Source of the DNA: JBCCGI01 sp039029355
Lineage (GTDB): Bacteria > Planctomycetota > UBA1135 > GCA-002686595
Direction of reading: 5' to 3'
DNA length: 19,728 bases
NCBI GenBank assembly: GCA_039029355.1
Contig: JBCCGI010000118.1
Location: forward strand, 1 to 19,728
Shown: piece after piece, positions 1-7,323 of the stretch
How positions within the stretch are numbered: the first letter of the stretch is position 1
Layout: each line of letters opens with the position of its first letter
Program-made: the position numbers and the translations under genes
The notes under the pieces: generated by a model
What the model saw: only the letters and a program-made list of their open reading frames with translations
Told to the model about the DNA's origin: nothing
Database searches by the model: none

Positions 1-245
1 AGCTCGAAGAGGAAGAGGAGCCCGAGGCCGAGGAGGTCTACGCCGAGGACGAAGAGGAAGAGGACGAAGAGGAGTCCGAGGACGAGGAGCTCGAAGAGGA
101 AGAGGAGCCCGAGGCCGAGGAGGTCTACGCCGAGGACGAAGAGGAAGAGGACGAAGAGGAGTCCGAGGACGAGGAGCTCGAAGAGGAAGAGGAGCCCGAG
201 ACCGAGGAGGTCCACGCCGAGGACGAGGAAGACGACGCCGCGGAG
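1..245 (+). repeat. 87-bp tandem repeat encoding an acidic 29-residue unit
   Basis: Bases 1-87 and 88-174 are identical. A third copy begins at 175, carries a few substitutions and loses register after about 230. The period of 87 is 29 codons, so copy number can change without breaking the frame. Each unit encodes Leu followed by almost only Glu and Asp, with one PEAEEVYAED segment. The array touches the window edge, so the copy number is unknown. Confidence 0.92.
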
Positions 246-683
246 GAGCCCGAGCCCGAGGAGGCCGTCGCCGAGGTCGAGGAAGGCGCCGACGGCCTGA
301 CGATCACCCAGTCCGGCCTCTTCGACGCCGAGGACGAGGCCCTGGCCCAGGTCGAGGTCCCCGCCGCATCCCCGCCCAAGAAGGCCAAGAAGGCGACCAA
401 GCAGGCCAAGCAGGCGCCCGAGCCGAAGCCGGCGCCTGAGCCCGCCCAGGAGGCCGCCTCGGGCGAGCATGACCTGGTGTACGAAGCCGGCTGCTACATC
501 CTGGAGGAGAACCGCGTCGCGGTCTCGATGCTCCAGCGCCGCTACAGCCTCGACTTCGACCAGGCGACCCAGATCCTCGACGAGCTCCAGCACCGCGGGC
601 TGATCGGGCCGTATCTGGGCGGAAAGACCAGGGATATACTGATGTCGCGCGAGGAGTGGGTAGCGAACACTTCTGGCGTCTGA
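1..683 (+). CDS. ftsK: DNA translocase FtsK-like protein, C-terminal part (5' end outside window)
   Basis: Only the C-terminal ~227 residues are visible; codons begin at position 3 and the frame is open from the edge to a TGA at 681-683. The last ~65 residues (about 465-665) match the FtsK gamma winged-helix domain, with YEAGCYILEENRVAVSMLQR, then QATQILDELQHRGLIGP and a GGKTRDIL end. In the family this domain reads KOPS sequences and contacts XerD during chromosome dimer resolution. Before it lie a Lys/Ala/Pro-rich linker (about 360-460) and a strongly acidic region with 29-residue repeats (from position 1). The RecA-like motor is not in the visible part, so at least 150 residues separate gamma from any upstream motor, which is unusually long for FtsK. 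A non-FtsK protein carrying a gamma domain is possible. The 3' end overlaps the likely rimO start. Confidence 0.82.
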   Translation, partial: LEEEEEPEAEEVYAEDEEEEDEEESEDEELEEEEEPEAEEVYAEDEEEEDEEESEDEELEEEEEPETEEVHAEDEEDDAAEEPEPEEAVAEVEEGADGLTITQSGLFDAEDEALAQVEVPAASPPKKAKKATKQAKQAPEPKPAPEPAQEAASGEHDLVYEAGCYILEENRVAVSMLQRRYSLDFDQATQILDELQHRGLIGPYLGGKTRDILMSREEWVANTSGV

Positions 684-2065
684 CCCCCTCCTCGAGCTTG
701 AGCGCTCCCACCGTCGTTACCCTGGTCCATCTGGGCTGTGCCCGGAACCTCATCGACTCGGAGCTGATCCTGGCGCGGCTCGCCGAGCAGGGCCTGCTCG
801 TCTCCGGCTCGCTCGAGGACGCCGATGTGGCCGTGCTGAATACCTGCTCGTTCATCGGCCCGGCGCGCGAGGAGTCCGAGCAGCGCCTGTCCGAGCTGCT
901 CGCCCGCAAGGACGCCGGCGAGCTCAGCCACGTGGTCGTCGCGGGCTGCCTGGTGCAGCGCTTCCAGCGCGAGCTGGAGCGCCGCTTCCCGGCCGTGGAC
1001 CTCTTCGCGGAGATCTCCGACTACGCCGCCCTCGGCCGCGCCGTCGCCGACATGACGCGCGGCGGGGCCGTGCCGCGCTACCTGGCCGCCGGCGGTCTGC
1101 GCGAGGCCGAGCGCGAGGGCGCGCGGCTGCTTGCGACCCCCGGCTCCTACGCCTACCTGCGGATCTCCCACGGGTGCGACCACACCTGCAGCTTCTGCGC
1201 GATCCCCTCGATCCGCGGGCCGCATCGCTCCAAGCCGCTTGACGCGCTGCGCTCCGAGGCCCGCGAGCTGATCGACGCCGGCGTGCGCGAGCTCGTGCTG
1301 GTCGCCGAGGACGCCACCGCCTGGGGCCGCGACGCGGGCCAGGAGCTGCCGGCCCTGGTGGAGGCGCTGGCCGAGCTCGACGGCGAGCACTGGATCCGCA
1401 TCATGTACGCCTACCCCAACCGCTTTCCCTGGGGGCTGGCGCCGCTGCTGCGCGAGCACCCCCGGGTCGTGCCCTACCTCGACATCCCGGTCCAGCACGC
1501 GGCAACGCCGGTGCTGCGCGCGATGCGCCGCGCCGGCAGCGGCGACCAGGTGCGCGCGATCCTCGACCGGCTCCGGGACGAGGTGCCGGGCATCACGCTG
1601 CGGACCACGCTCCTGGTCGGCTTTCCGGGCGAGACCGAGCGCGACGTCGACGAGCTGGAGCGCTTCGTGCGCGAGTACCGCCTCGGCCGCATGGGCGTCT
1701 TCGGCTACTCGCCCGAGGAGGGCACGGCCGGCTTCGACCTCGACGGCGAGCTGCCCGCGGACGAGATCGAGGCACGGCGCGAGCGCATCCTCGCGGCCCG
1801 CGACGCCGCGCTCGACGAGGCTCAGCGCGAGCTGGTGGGCACCGAACAGGAGGTCCTGATCGACGAGGCCGGCGACGAGGTCGCCGTGGCCCGCGGCGTC
1901 CAGGACGCTCCCGAGGTCGATCTCGTCACCTTGGTCCAGGGCTGCGAGGCGCCGGTCGGCGCGCGCGTGGCGGTGCGGGTCGAGGGGCTCGACGAGGAGG
2001 GCAACGCGGTAGCCGTCCCGGTCGCGGCGGGCACGCCGCTGCGCTCCCCCGGAGGCGCACGATGA
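656..2065 (+). CDS. rimO: Ribosomal protein S12 (aspartate) methylthiotransferase RimO
   Basis: Radical-SAM methylthiotransferase; the family adds a methylthio group to the conserved aspartate of ribosomal protein S12 using two 4Fe-4S clusters. Numbering from the GTG at 656, the N-terminal domain has the three cluster cysteines C28 (HLGCARNLIDSE, a RimO-style signature), C64 (NTCSF) and C98 (AGCL). The radical-SAM motif CDHTCSFC gives C174, C178 and C181. YLDIPVQHA and TTLLVGFPGET are typical of the core, and a TRAM domain fills about residues 398-460. The size (up to 469 aa) suits the family. The start is uncertain: GTG 656 has GAGGAG directly against it and overlaps ftsK by 28 nt, while TTG 698 would give a more usual N-terminus. 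It overlaps pgsA by 4 nt (ATGA). MiaB was considered, but the NLIDSE and IPSIRG motifs favour RimO. Confidence 0.93.
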   Translation: MGSEHFWRLTPSSSLSAPTVVTLVHLGCARNLIDSELILARLAEQGLLVSGSLEDADVAVLNTCSFIGPAREESEQRLSELLARKDAGELSHVVVAGCLVQRFQRELERRFPAVDLFAEISDYAALGRAVADMTRGGAVPRYLAAGGLREAEREGARLLATPGSYAYLRISHGCDHTCSFCAIPSIRGPHRSKPLDALRSEARELIDAGVRELVLVAEDATAWGRDAGQELPALVEALAELDGEHWIRIMYAYPNRFPWGLAPLLREHPRVVPYLDIPVQHAATPVLRAMRRAGSGDQVRAILDRLRDEVPGITLRTTLLVGFPGETERDVDELERFVREYRLGRMGVFGYSPEEGTAGFDLDGELPADEIEARRERILAARDAALDEAQRELVGTEQEVLIDEAGDEVAVARGVQDAPEVDLVTLVQGCEAPVGARVAVRVEGLDEEGNAVAVPVAAGTPLRSPGGAR

Positions 2066-2667
2066 GCGCCGAAGGCATCTTCGCCCACTGGCCCAACCGG
2101 CTGACCGCCCTGCGCTTCGTGGGGTCGGCGGTGCTGTTCGCGGTCTTCAGCCTCGGTGACGAGCAGTCGCTCGCCCATCCCGCCCTCGCGAGTCAGGCCT
2201 GCTTCTGGCTCTTCATCGCTACCGCGGTCACCGACGCCCTCGACGGCTACCTGGCGCGCCGCGACAACCTGGTGACCGCCTTCGGGCGCGTGGCGGATCC
2301 CTTTGTCGACAAGATCCTCATCCTCGGCACCATGATCTTCCTGACCACCTTCGAGTGGACGCAGGGCTGGTTCCCGGCCTGGATCGTGGTCGTGGTGCTG
2401 GCGCGCGAGTTCCTCGTGACCGGCATCCGCGGCTACGTCGAGAGCCAGGGGCTGGAGTTCCCCGCAGACTGGTTCGGCAAGACCAAGATGATCCTGCAGT
2501 GCATCGCGATCGGGGTGGTCCTCGGCATGTTCGCCTTCGGCGTCCACGCGCGCTTCTTCGAGGTCGCCGCGCACGTGCTCGTGTGGGGGACGCTGATCAC
2601 CTCGGTCGGCTCGGGGGTCTCCTACGTGCTGCGCACCAAGCGCCTGCTGGCGGGGGCGACCTCGTGA
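2062..2667 (+). CDS. pgsA: CDP-diacylglycerol--glycerol-3-phosphate 3-phosphatidyltransferase (PgsA)
   Basis: Integral membrane CDP-alcohol phosphotransferase, 201 aa; the family makes phosphatidylglycerophosphate from CDP-diacylglycerol and glycerol-3-phosphate. The signature D-x2-D-G-x2-A-R-x8-G-x3-D-x3-D is complete: D58, D61, G62, A65, R66, G75, D79, D83. The rest is mostly hydrophobic membrane segments. The start ATG has GGAGG at 2051-2055, six bases upstream, and overlaps the rimO stop. The next gene, pgpA, encodes the following step of the pathway and overlaps by four bases, which supports PgsA over other CDP-alcohol transferases such as phosphatidylserine synthase. Confidence 0.93.
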   Translation: MSAEGIFAHWPNRLTALRFVGSAVLFAVFSLGDEQSLAHPALASQACFWLFIATAVTDALDGYLARRDNLVTAFGRVADPFVDKILILGTMIFLTTFEWTQGWFPAWIVVVVLAREFLVTGIRGYVESQGLEFPADWFGKTKMILQCIAIGVVLGMFAFGVHARFFEVAAHVLVWGTLITSVGSGVSYVLRTKRLLAGATS

Positions 2668-3140
2668 ACCGGCTGAAGCTCGCCATCGTCTCGTGCGGGT
2701 TCCTGGGCACCTCGCCCTTCGCCCCCGGGACCGTCGGGACGCTCGGGGGCGTCGCGATCTGCTGGGCGCTCGCGGGCACCGCGCAGTATCCGCTGTGGAT
2801 CCTGATCGGTGCCGCCGCCATCTACGTGGTGGGGCGCTCGCTGGGCGACTGGTCGGAGCAATACGCAGGTAAGAAGGACCCCGGCATCTTCGTCCTCGAC
2901 GAGGTGATCGGTTACATGGTCACGTGCCTGTGGGTAACGGGGCCGAGCCTCCTCACCCTCGCCCTGGCCTTCTTCGTCTTCCGCTTCTTCGACATCTTCA
3001 AGCCGCCGCCGGCGCGCCGACTGGAGGCGCTTGGCGGGGGGGATGGCATCCTGCTCGACGACGTCGTCGCCGGGCTCTACGGGCTGGCGGTGATGGCCGC
3101 CCTGCGCTTCTTCCTGCCGGACCTCGTCTGGGAGGCCTGA
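2664..3140 (+). CDS. pgpA: Phosphatidylglycerophosphatase A (PgpA)
   Basis: 158-residue membrane phosphatase; the family removes the terminal phosphate of phosphatidylglycerophosphate to give phosphatidylglycerol. The family motifs are all visible: GTSPFAPGTVGTLGG near the start (residues 15-29), KDPGIFVLDEVIG (71-83), FRFFDIFKPPP (106-116) and GILLDDVVAG (128-137), the last two carrying the expected acidic residues. The GTG start overlaps the pgsA stop (GTGA). The open frame extends upstream to 2355, but that part only duplicates pgsA in another frame and the motifs begin just after 2664. Together with pgsA it forms a complete CDP-DAG to PG route. Confidence 0.93.
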   Translation: MNRLKLAIVSCGFLGTSPFAPGTVGTLGGVAICWALAGTAQYPLWILIGAAAIYVVGRSLGDWSEQYAGKKDPGIFVLDEVIGYMVTCLWVTGPSLLTLALAFFVFRFFDIFKPPPARRLEALGGGDGILLDDVVAGLYGLAVMAALRFFLPDLVWEA

Positions 3141-3144
3141 CCCC

Positions 3145-4536
3145 ATGTCCCGCGGCCGAGGAGACGGCGAGCTGCGCCTGAAGGGCGCCGGCCTCAAGCG
3201 CAGCTTCGTGCTGTCGATGACGCTGTCCCTCGGCCTGGTGATGATCGCGGCCTCGGCGGTGATCTACTTCGGCACCCAGCGCGTGCAGGAGAACCTGCGC
3301 ACCGACGAGATCACCCAGGCGGTTCGGCTCACGCACCGCGGCCCGCGGCACGAGACGGTGGGGGACGGCAAGCGCTACCCGAACGACGTGGAGGTGTACG
3401 ACGTCGAGTACGGCCCGGACCGCCGGAGCGGCACGCTCTACCGCTACGAGGGCGGCAGCGACGAGACCAGGGGCGAGTTCCGCCTGATCGTGCCGCCGGC
3501 CCAGCGCGGCAAGAGCAAGGCCCTGCTCGGCATCATCGCCGCCACGATGATCGTCGTGGTGGTCGTCGGCGCTCTCGTCGCCCTGTGGGTGGCCGGCAAG
3601 GTCACGCGTCCGGTGCAGATGCTGATCGACGACGTGCGGCAGATCAGCCACGGCGAGCTGCAGCGGCGGATCCACGTGTCGGGCGCCGGCGAGATCGAGC
3701 TCCTGGCGCGCTCGATCCAGCGTATGACTTCCGACCTCGAGGAGGCCCAGGAGGCCCAGTTCGAGCTGAGCGTGCGCGAGCGCGAGCTCAGCCTCGCGGG
3801 CGACGTGCGCGAGGCGCTGCTGCCGGTCACCACCCCGCTGATCGACGGCTACGACATCGGCGCGGTGCACATGAGCTCGCCCAACATCGGCGGCGACTTC
3901 CACGACTACATCGAGATGGAGGACGGGCGCGTCGGCCTCCTGGTCTGCGACGTCAGCGGCACCGGCATGCCGGCGGCGCTGATCGGCGCGACCGCGCGCT
4001 CGTACCTGCGCAGCGAGCTGATGCACCTCGCGCCGGACGCTGGGCCCGCCGAGGTCGCCGCGGCGATGCGGCGCGTCAACCAGTGGTTGGTCGCGGACGT
4101 GCGCCGTGGCGTGTACGTCACCGCCCTGTACGCGCTGGTCGATCCGGCCCGCGGCCGCGCGTCGGTGGCCTGTGCCGGGCACAAGATCCCGCTGCTGCGC
4201 TACGCGGCCGAGGACGGCACGATGCGCACCGTGCACCCCGACGGGATCGCGTTGGGGCTCGACCGCGGCGCGGTGTTCGAGCGGCGGCTCGAGGTGGCGG
4301 AGGTGCCGCTGGAGTCGGGCGACCGCTTCTTCCTCTGCAACAGTGGCCCGGTGCGGATCGTGAACGCCGAAGGGCGCGAGATCGGCGAGAAGGCCCTCTT
4401 CGCGCGCGTGCTGAAGTACGCTGACCTCGAGTCCCTCGACTTCCTCAAGGCCCTGCGCGCCGACATCTCGGCCTTTGCCGGCGACGAGGGCGTGCCGCAC
4501 GACATCTCGCTGGTCACCATCTCACGCTCCGGCTGA
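3145..4536 (+). CDS. Membrane HAMP-domain SpoIIE/RsbU-type serine phosphatase
   Basis: 463 aa. Order: TM helix 21-42, a small extracytoplasmic region of about 80 residues, TM helix 126-150, a HAMP linker with KVTRPV after TM2 (about 151-203), a short helix ending EREL..AGDVREALLP, then a PP2C-like SpoIIE domain (about 235-460). Metal-site motifs are present: GGDFHD (249-254), CDVSGTGMPAAL (D269) and AGHKIPLL. The usual closing Asp-Asp pair is HDISLV here, so the first Asp is His. Relatives dephosphorylate anti-sigma antagonists in partner-switching pathways and pass on an extracytoplasmic signal. No STAS protein, anti-sigma kinase or sigma factor is encoded nearby, so the target is unknown. 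GGAGG at 3131-3135 precedes the ATG by nine bases. It lies 4 nt after pgpA and 1 nt before the next gene. Confidence 0.87.
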   Translation: MSRGRGDGELRLKGAGLKRSFVLSMTLSLGLVMIAASAVIYFGTQRVQENLRTDEITQAVRLTHRGPRHETVGDGKRYPNDVEVYDVEYGPDRRSGTLYRYEGGSDETRGEFRLIVPPAQRGKSKALLGIIAATMIVVVVVGALVALWVAGKVTRPVQMLIDDVRQISHGELQRRIHVSGAGEIELLARSIQRMTSDLEEAQEAQFELSVRERELSLAGDVREALLPVTTPLIDGYDIGAVHMSSPNIGGDFHDYIEMEDGRVGLLVCDVSGTGMPAALIGATARSYLRSELMHLAPDAGPAEVAAAMRRVNQWLVADVRRGVYVTALYALVDPARGRASVACAGHKIPLLRYAAEDGTMRTVHPDGIALGLDRGAVFERRLEVAEVPLESGDRFFLCNSGPVRIVNAEGREIGEKALFARVLKYADLESLDFLKALRADISAFAGDEGVPHDISLVTISRSG

Positions 4537-4537
4537 C

Positions 4538-4822
4538 ATGCACCTCTCCGAGTTCCAAAAGCGCATCGAGGACATCTTCTACGAGCGCGACTCCGCGCGC
4601 GGCTTGGAGGGAACCCATATGTGGTTCTGCGAGGAGGTCGGCGAGCTCACGCGCGCGCTGCGCCGCGACCTGAGGGACGAGCTCGAAGGCGAGTTCGCCG
4701 ACGTGCTGGCGTGGCTCTCGTCGCTCGCGTCGATCGCCGGCATCGATCTCGAGCAGGCCGCGCTGGCGAAGTACGAGAACGGCTGCCCGCGCTGCAGCTC
4801 GACCCCGTGCGCCTGCGCCTGA
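4538..4822 (+). CDS. Small MazG-like nucleotide pyrophosphohydrolase with Cys-rich tail
   Basis: 94 aa. The MazG-type all-alpha NTP pyrophosphohydrolase signature is present: E32, E33 and E36 in FCEEVGEL, then E52 and D55 in EGEFADVL. These acids bind Mg2+ in the family, which hydrolyses NTPs or dNTPs to NMP and PPi. The N-terminus MHLSEFQKRIEDIFYERD and the GLEGTHMWF segment suit a single-domain MazG-like protein, about a third the size of E. coli MazG. The C-terminus ends GCPRCSSTPCACA, giving C83, C86, C91 and C93, arranged like a small metal site. The ATG at 4538 is preferred over an upstream in-frame start at 4475, which would lie inside the phosphatase gene and adds an unrelated basic segment. 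Substrate unknown. Confidence 0.85.
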   Translation: MHLSEFQKRIEDIFYERDSARGLEGTHMWFCEEVGELTRALRRDLRDELEGEFADVLAWLSSLASIAGIDLEQAALAKYENGCPRCSSTPCACA

Positions 4823-4832
4823 GGGAAGCGGC

Positions 4833-7142
4833 GTGACGGCCAAGCGGCCGCAGCAGCCGACGCTGTTCCAGCTGGAGAGCGAGGAGCAGCGCGAAGCCGA
4901 CCGCCGCGACGCCGCGCCGCCGCCGGCCGCGCCCGGCGGGTTCTGCGAGGTCGCTCTCAACCGCCCGATGCGGCGCGAGTACACCTACGCCGTCCCCGAG
5001 CCCCTGCGCGGCGCGGTCCGAGCTGGGATGCGCGTCGCCGTGCCCTTCGCGCGTGGCCGCGAGGTCGGCGTCGTCGTGCGCACCGCCGACCGCTGCGACG
5101 TCCCCGCCGGGCGGCTGCGCCCGCTGGCGCGCGTGCTCGACGATGAGCCCGTGGCCGGCGCGGGGATGCTGGGGCTGACGCGCTGGATCTCGGAGCGCTA
5201 CGGCTGCTCGTGGGGCGAGGCGCTGGCCGCGGTGCTGCCCGCGCCGCTCAAGCGCGAGTCGGGCACGCGCAAGGTGCTCTTCGTCGAGGCGGCGCAGGGC
5301 GTCGGCAAGGAGCAGCTGGAGGAGCTTGAGGAGCGCTTCGAGAAGCAGCACCGGCTGCTGCGCACGCTGCTGGAGATCGGCGCGCCGGTCGAGGCGCGCG
5401 ACCTGCTGCGGCGCCTCAACCTGTCGGATTCACCGCTGCGCTCGCTGGAGCGCCGCGCGTGGGTCCGCACGACGCGCGTCGATGCGCGCCCCGACGAGCT
5501 GCTCTCGTCCGAGGCCGAGCGCCCGACGCACCGCGAGCTGACCTCCGACCAGGCGCGCGCCGTCGACGCGATCGTGGGGCAGGTCGCGAGCGGCGAGCAC
5601 CGCGCGTTCCTCCTGTGGGGCGTCACCGGCAGCGGCAAGACCGAGGTCTACCTGCGCGCGATCGAGCAGGCGCTGTCCCAGGGCCGCAGTGCGATCGTGC
5701 TGGTCCCCGAGATCGCGCTCACGCCCCAGACGGTCGGGTGGTTCCGCTCGCGCTTCGGCGACATCGCGGTGCTGCACTCGAAGATGACCGACGCCCAGCG
5801 GCTCGACATGTGGAAGCGCGCGCGGCGCGGCGAGGCGCGCGTTGTGGTCGGTGCGCGCTCGGCGATCTTCGCGCCGGTGCAGCGGCTCGGCATCGTCGTC
5901 GTCGACGAGGAGCACGAGCCCTCGTTCAAGCAGGGCAACTCGCCGCGCTACCACGCGCGCGACGTCGCGGTCGAGCGCGCGCGCCAGGCGGGCGCGGTGT
6001 GCGTGCTGGGCTCGGCGACCCCGGCGCTCGAGACCTGGGCGCGGGCGCGCGCGGGCGAGTACGGCCTCCTGCGCCTGCCCGAGCGCATCGGCGGCCGCGG
6101 CATGCCGCCGATCGACGTGGTCGACATGCGCCTCGAGGCCGACCGCGGTACGCCGCTCTTTTCGCGCCGGCTCAAGCAGCTCCTGGGCGAGGCCCTCGAC
6201 GAGGGCGAGCAGTCGATCGTGTTCCTCAACCGCCGCGGCTTCACCGCCAGCTACTGGTGCCCCGGCTGCCGGCAGAAGATCCGCTGCGACCAGTGCTCGC
6301 TTGCGCTCACCTACCACCGCCGCATCCAGCGCCTGGTGTGCCACGGCTGCTGCGAGGAGCGTCCCGTCCCGCGCGCCTGCCCGACCTGCAGCTTCACCGG
6401 GGTGAAGCCGATGGGCTCGGGCAGCGAGCGCGTCGAGCGCGAGCTGCAGGAGCTCTTCCCGCGCGCCCGCGTCCGCCGGATGGACTCCGACACCATGCGC
6501 CGCCGCGAGGACTACGAGGAGACGCTCGCCGCTTTCGGCCGGGGCGAGATCGACCTGCTGGTCGGCACGCAGATGATCGCCAAGGGGCTCGACTTCCCCA
6601 ACGTGACCGTCGTCGGCATCGTGTCGGTCGACCAGCAGCTCGAGCTGCCGGACTTCCGCGGCTCCGAGCGCGCCTTCCAGCTGATCGCCCAGGTCGCCGG
6701 CCGCGCCGGCCGCGGCGAGCGCATGGGCCGCATCGTCGTGCAGACGACGCTCCCCGAGGACCCCGCGATCCAACTCGCCTCGCGCCACGACTTCCAGGCC
6801 TTCGCCGAGCACGAGATCGAGGAGCGCGCCGCCGTGCGCTTCCCCCCCTGCGGCCGGCTGATCCGCGTGGTGTTCGAGGACCCCGAGCTCCCGCGCGTCG
6901 AGGAGGCCGCCGAGCGCTTCGCCGACGCGATCCTCGCGCTCGACGAAGACGGCGTCGAGGTCCTCGGACCCACCGTGGCCCCGATCGAACTCCTGCGCAG
7001 CCGCCACCGCCACCACCTGATCCTCAAGCTGCCGCTGGAGGGCCCGGCGTTCGGCCGCGTGCAAGGCGCGCTGGTCGACCTGGCGGCGGCGACGAACCGG
7101 CCGCAGGTGGCGGTGGACGTGGATCCGGTGTCGATGCTGTAG
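4833..7142 (+). CDS. priA: Primosomal protein N' / replication restart helicase PriA
   Basis: 769 aa, superfamily 2 3'-5' DNA helicase; in the family it recognises stalled forks and recruits the primosome for replication restart. The 3'BD-type N-terminal domain starts near CEVALNRPMRREYTYAVP. Walker A is GVTGSGKT (263-270) and Walker B is DEEH (358-361), followed by EPSFKQ...YHARDVA. LGSATPALE is motif III-like. Eight zinc-binding cysteines are complete: C476, C479, C485, C488, C503, C506, C516, C519. C-terminal helicase motifs GTQMIAKGLDFPNV and QVAGRAGRG are intact. The GTG at 4833 has GAGGGA about seven bases upstream and lies 10 nt after the MazG-like gene. It is the last gene of the packed run. 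Confidence 0.96.
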   Translation: MTAKRPQQPTLFQLESEEQREADRRDAAPPPAAPGGFCEVALNRPMRREYTYAVPEPLRGAVRAGMRVAVPFARGREVGVVVRTADRCDVPAGRLRPLARVLDDEPVAGAGMLGLTRWISERYGCSWGEALAAVLPAPLKRESGTRKVLFVEAAQGVGKEQLEELEERFEKQHRLLRTLLEIGAPVEARDLLRRLNLSDSPLRSLERRAWVRTTRVDARPDELLSSEAERPTHRELTSDQARAVDAIVGQVASGEHRAFLLWGVTGSGKTEVYLRAIEQALSQGRSAIVLVPEIALTPQTVGWFRSRFGDIAVLHSKMTDAQRLDMWKRARRGEARVVVGARSAIFAPVQRLGIVVVDEEHEPSFKQGNSPRYHARDVAVERARQAGAVCVLGSATPALETWARARAGEYGLLRLPERIGGRGMPPIDVVDMRLEADRGTPLFSRRLKQLLGEALDEGEQSIVFLNRRGFTASYWCPGCRQKIRCDQCSLALTYHRRIQRLVCHGCCEERPVPRACPTCSFTGVKPMGSGSERVERELQELFPRARVRRMDSDTMRRREDYEETLAAFGRGEIDLLVGTQMIAKGLDFPNVTVVGIVSVDQQLELPDFRGSERAFQLIAQVAGRAGRGERMGRIVVQTTLPEDPAIQLASRHDFQAFAEHEIEERAAVRFPPCGRLIRVVFEDPELPRVEEAAERFADAILALDEDGVEVLGPTVAPIELLRSRHRHHLILKLPLEGPAFGRVQGALVDLAAATNRPQVAVDVDPVSML

Positions 7143-7261
7143 AGCGCGCAAGCCACTCCTCAACAACGGCTTGGCGCCGCCGAAAGCCGTCGGCCGAAAT
7201 CTCCTGACCCGCGGCGGAGCCGCTTCGGGCGTTGGCTTGGAGCGACCACCGCGGAGGTCGT

Positions 7262-7279
7262 TCGCGGGAGCACCCGCGA
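7262..7279. other. Perfect 7-bp hairpin in the 181-bp gap after priA
   Basis: TCGCGGG and CCCGCGA flank a four-base AGCA loop. A weaker 5-bp stem (CGACC/GGTCG, 7243-7260) lies directly upstream. No T-run follows on either strand, so an intrinsic terminator is not supported. It sits about 45 bp before the next start codon, so it could lie in that gene's leader. GC-rich DNA makes such stems common. The rest of the gap 7143-7323 shows no recognisable gene or clear promoter. Confidence 0.4.
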
Positions 7280-7323
7280 GCTCGCGGACCGGGTCGCAAG
7301 ACGCCCCGCAAGGAGAGCAGCCC

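Noticed and set aside
1..245. Possible CRISPR array
   Set aside because: The repeats are directly adjacent with no unique spacers, the period is a multiple of three, and they encode continuous acidic protein in frame with the gamma domain.
125..409. Ser-rich minus-strand frame
   Set aside because: Poly-Ser here is the antisense reading of the Glu/Asp repeat codons in the ftsK-like gene.
542..1498. A 318-codon minus-strand frame opposite rimO
   Set aside because: It is antisense to a well-supported RimO. Its product is a low-complexity Ala/Gly/Arg/Val/His mix with no domain.
3585..4424. 279-codon plus-strand frame inside the phosphatase gene
   Set aside because: It is an out-of-frame shadow rich in Arg, Ala and Gly; the overlapping frame holds clear HAMP and SpoIIE motifs.
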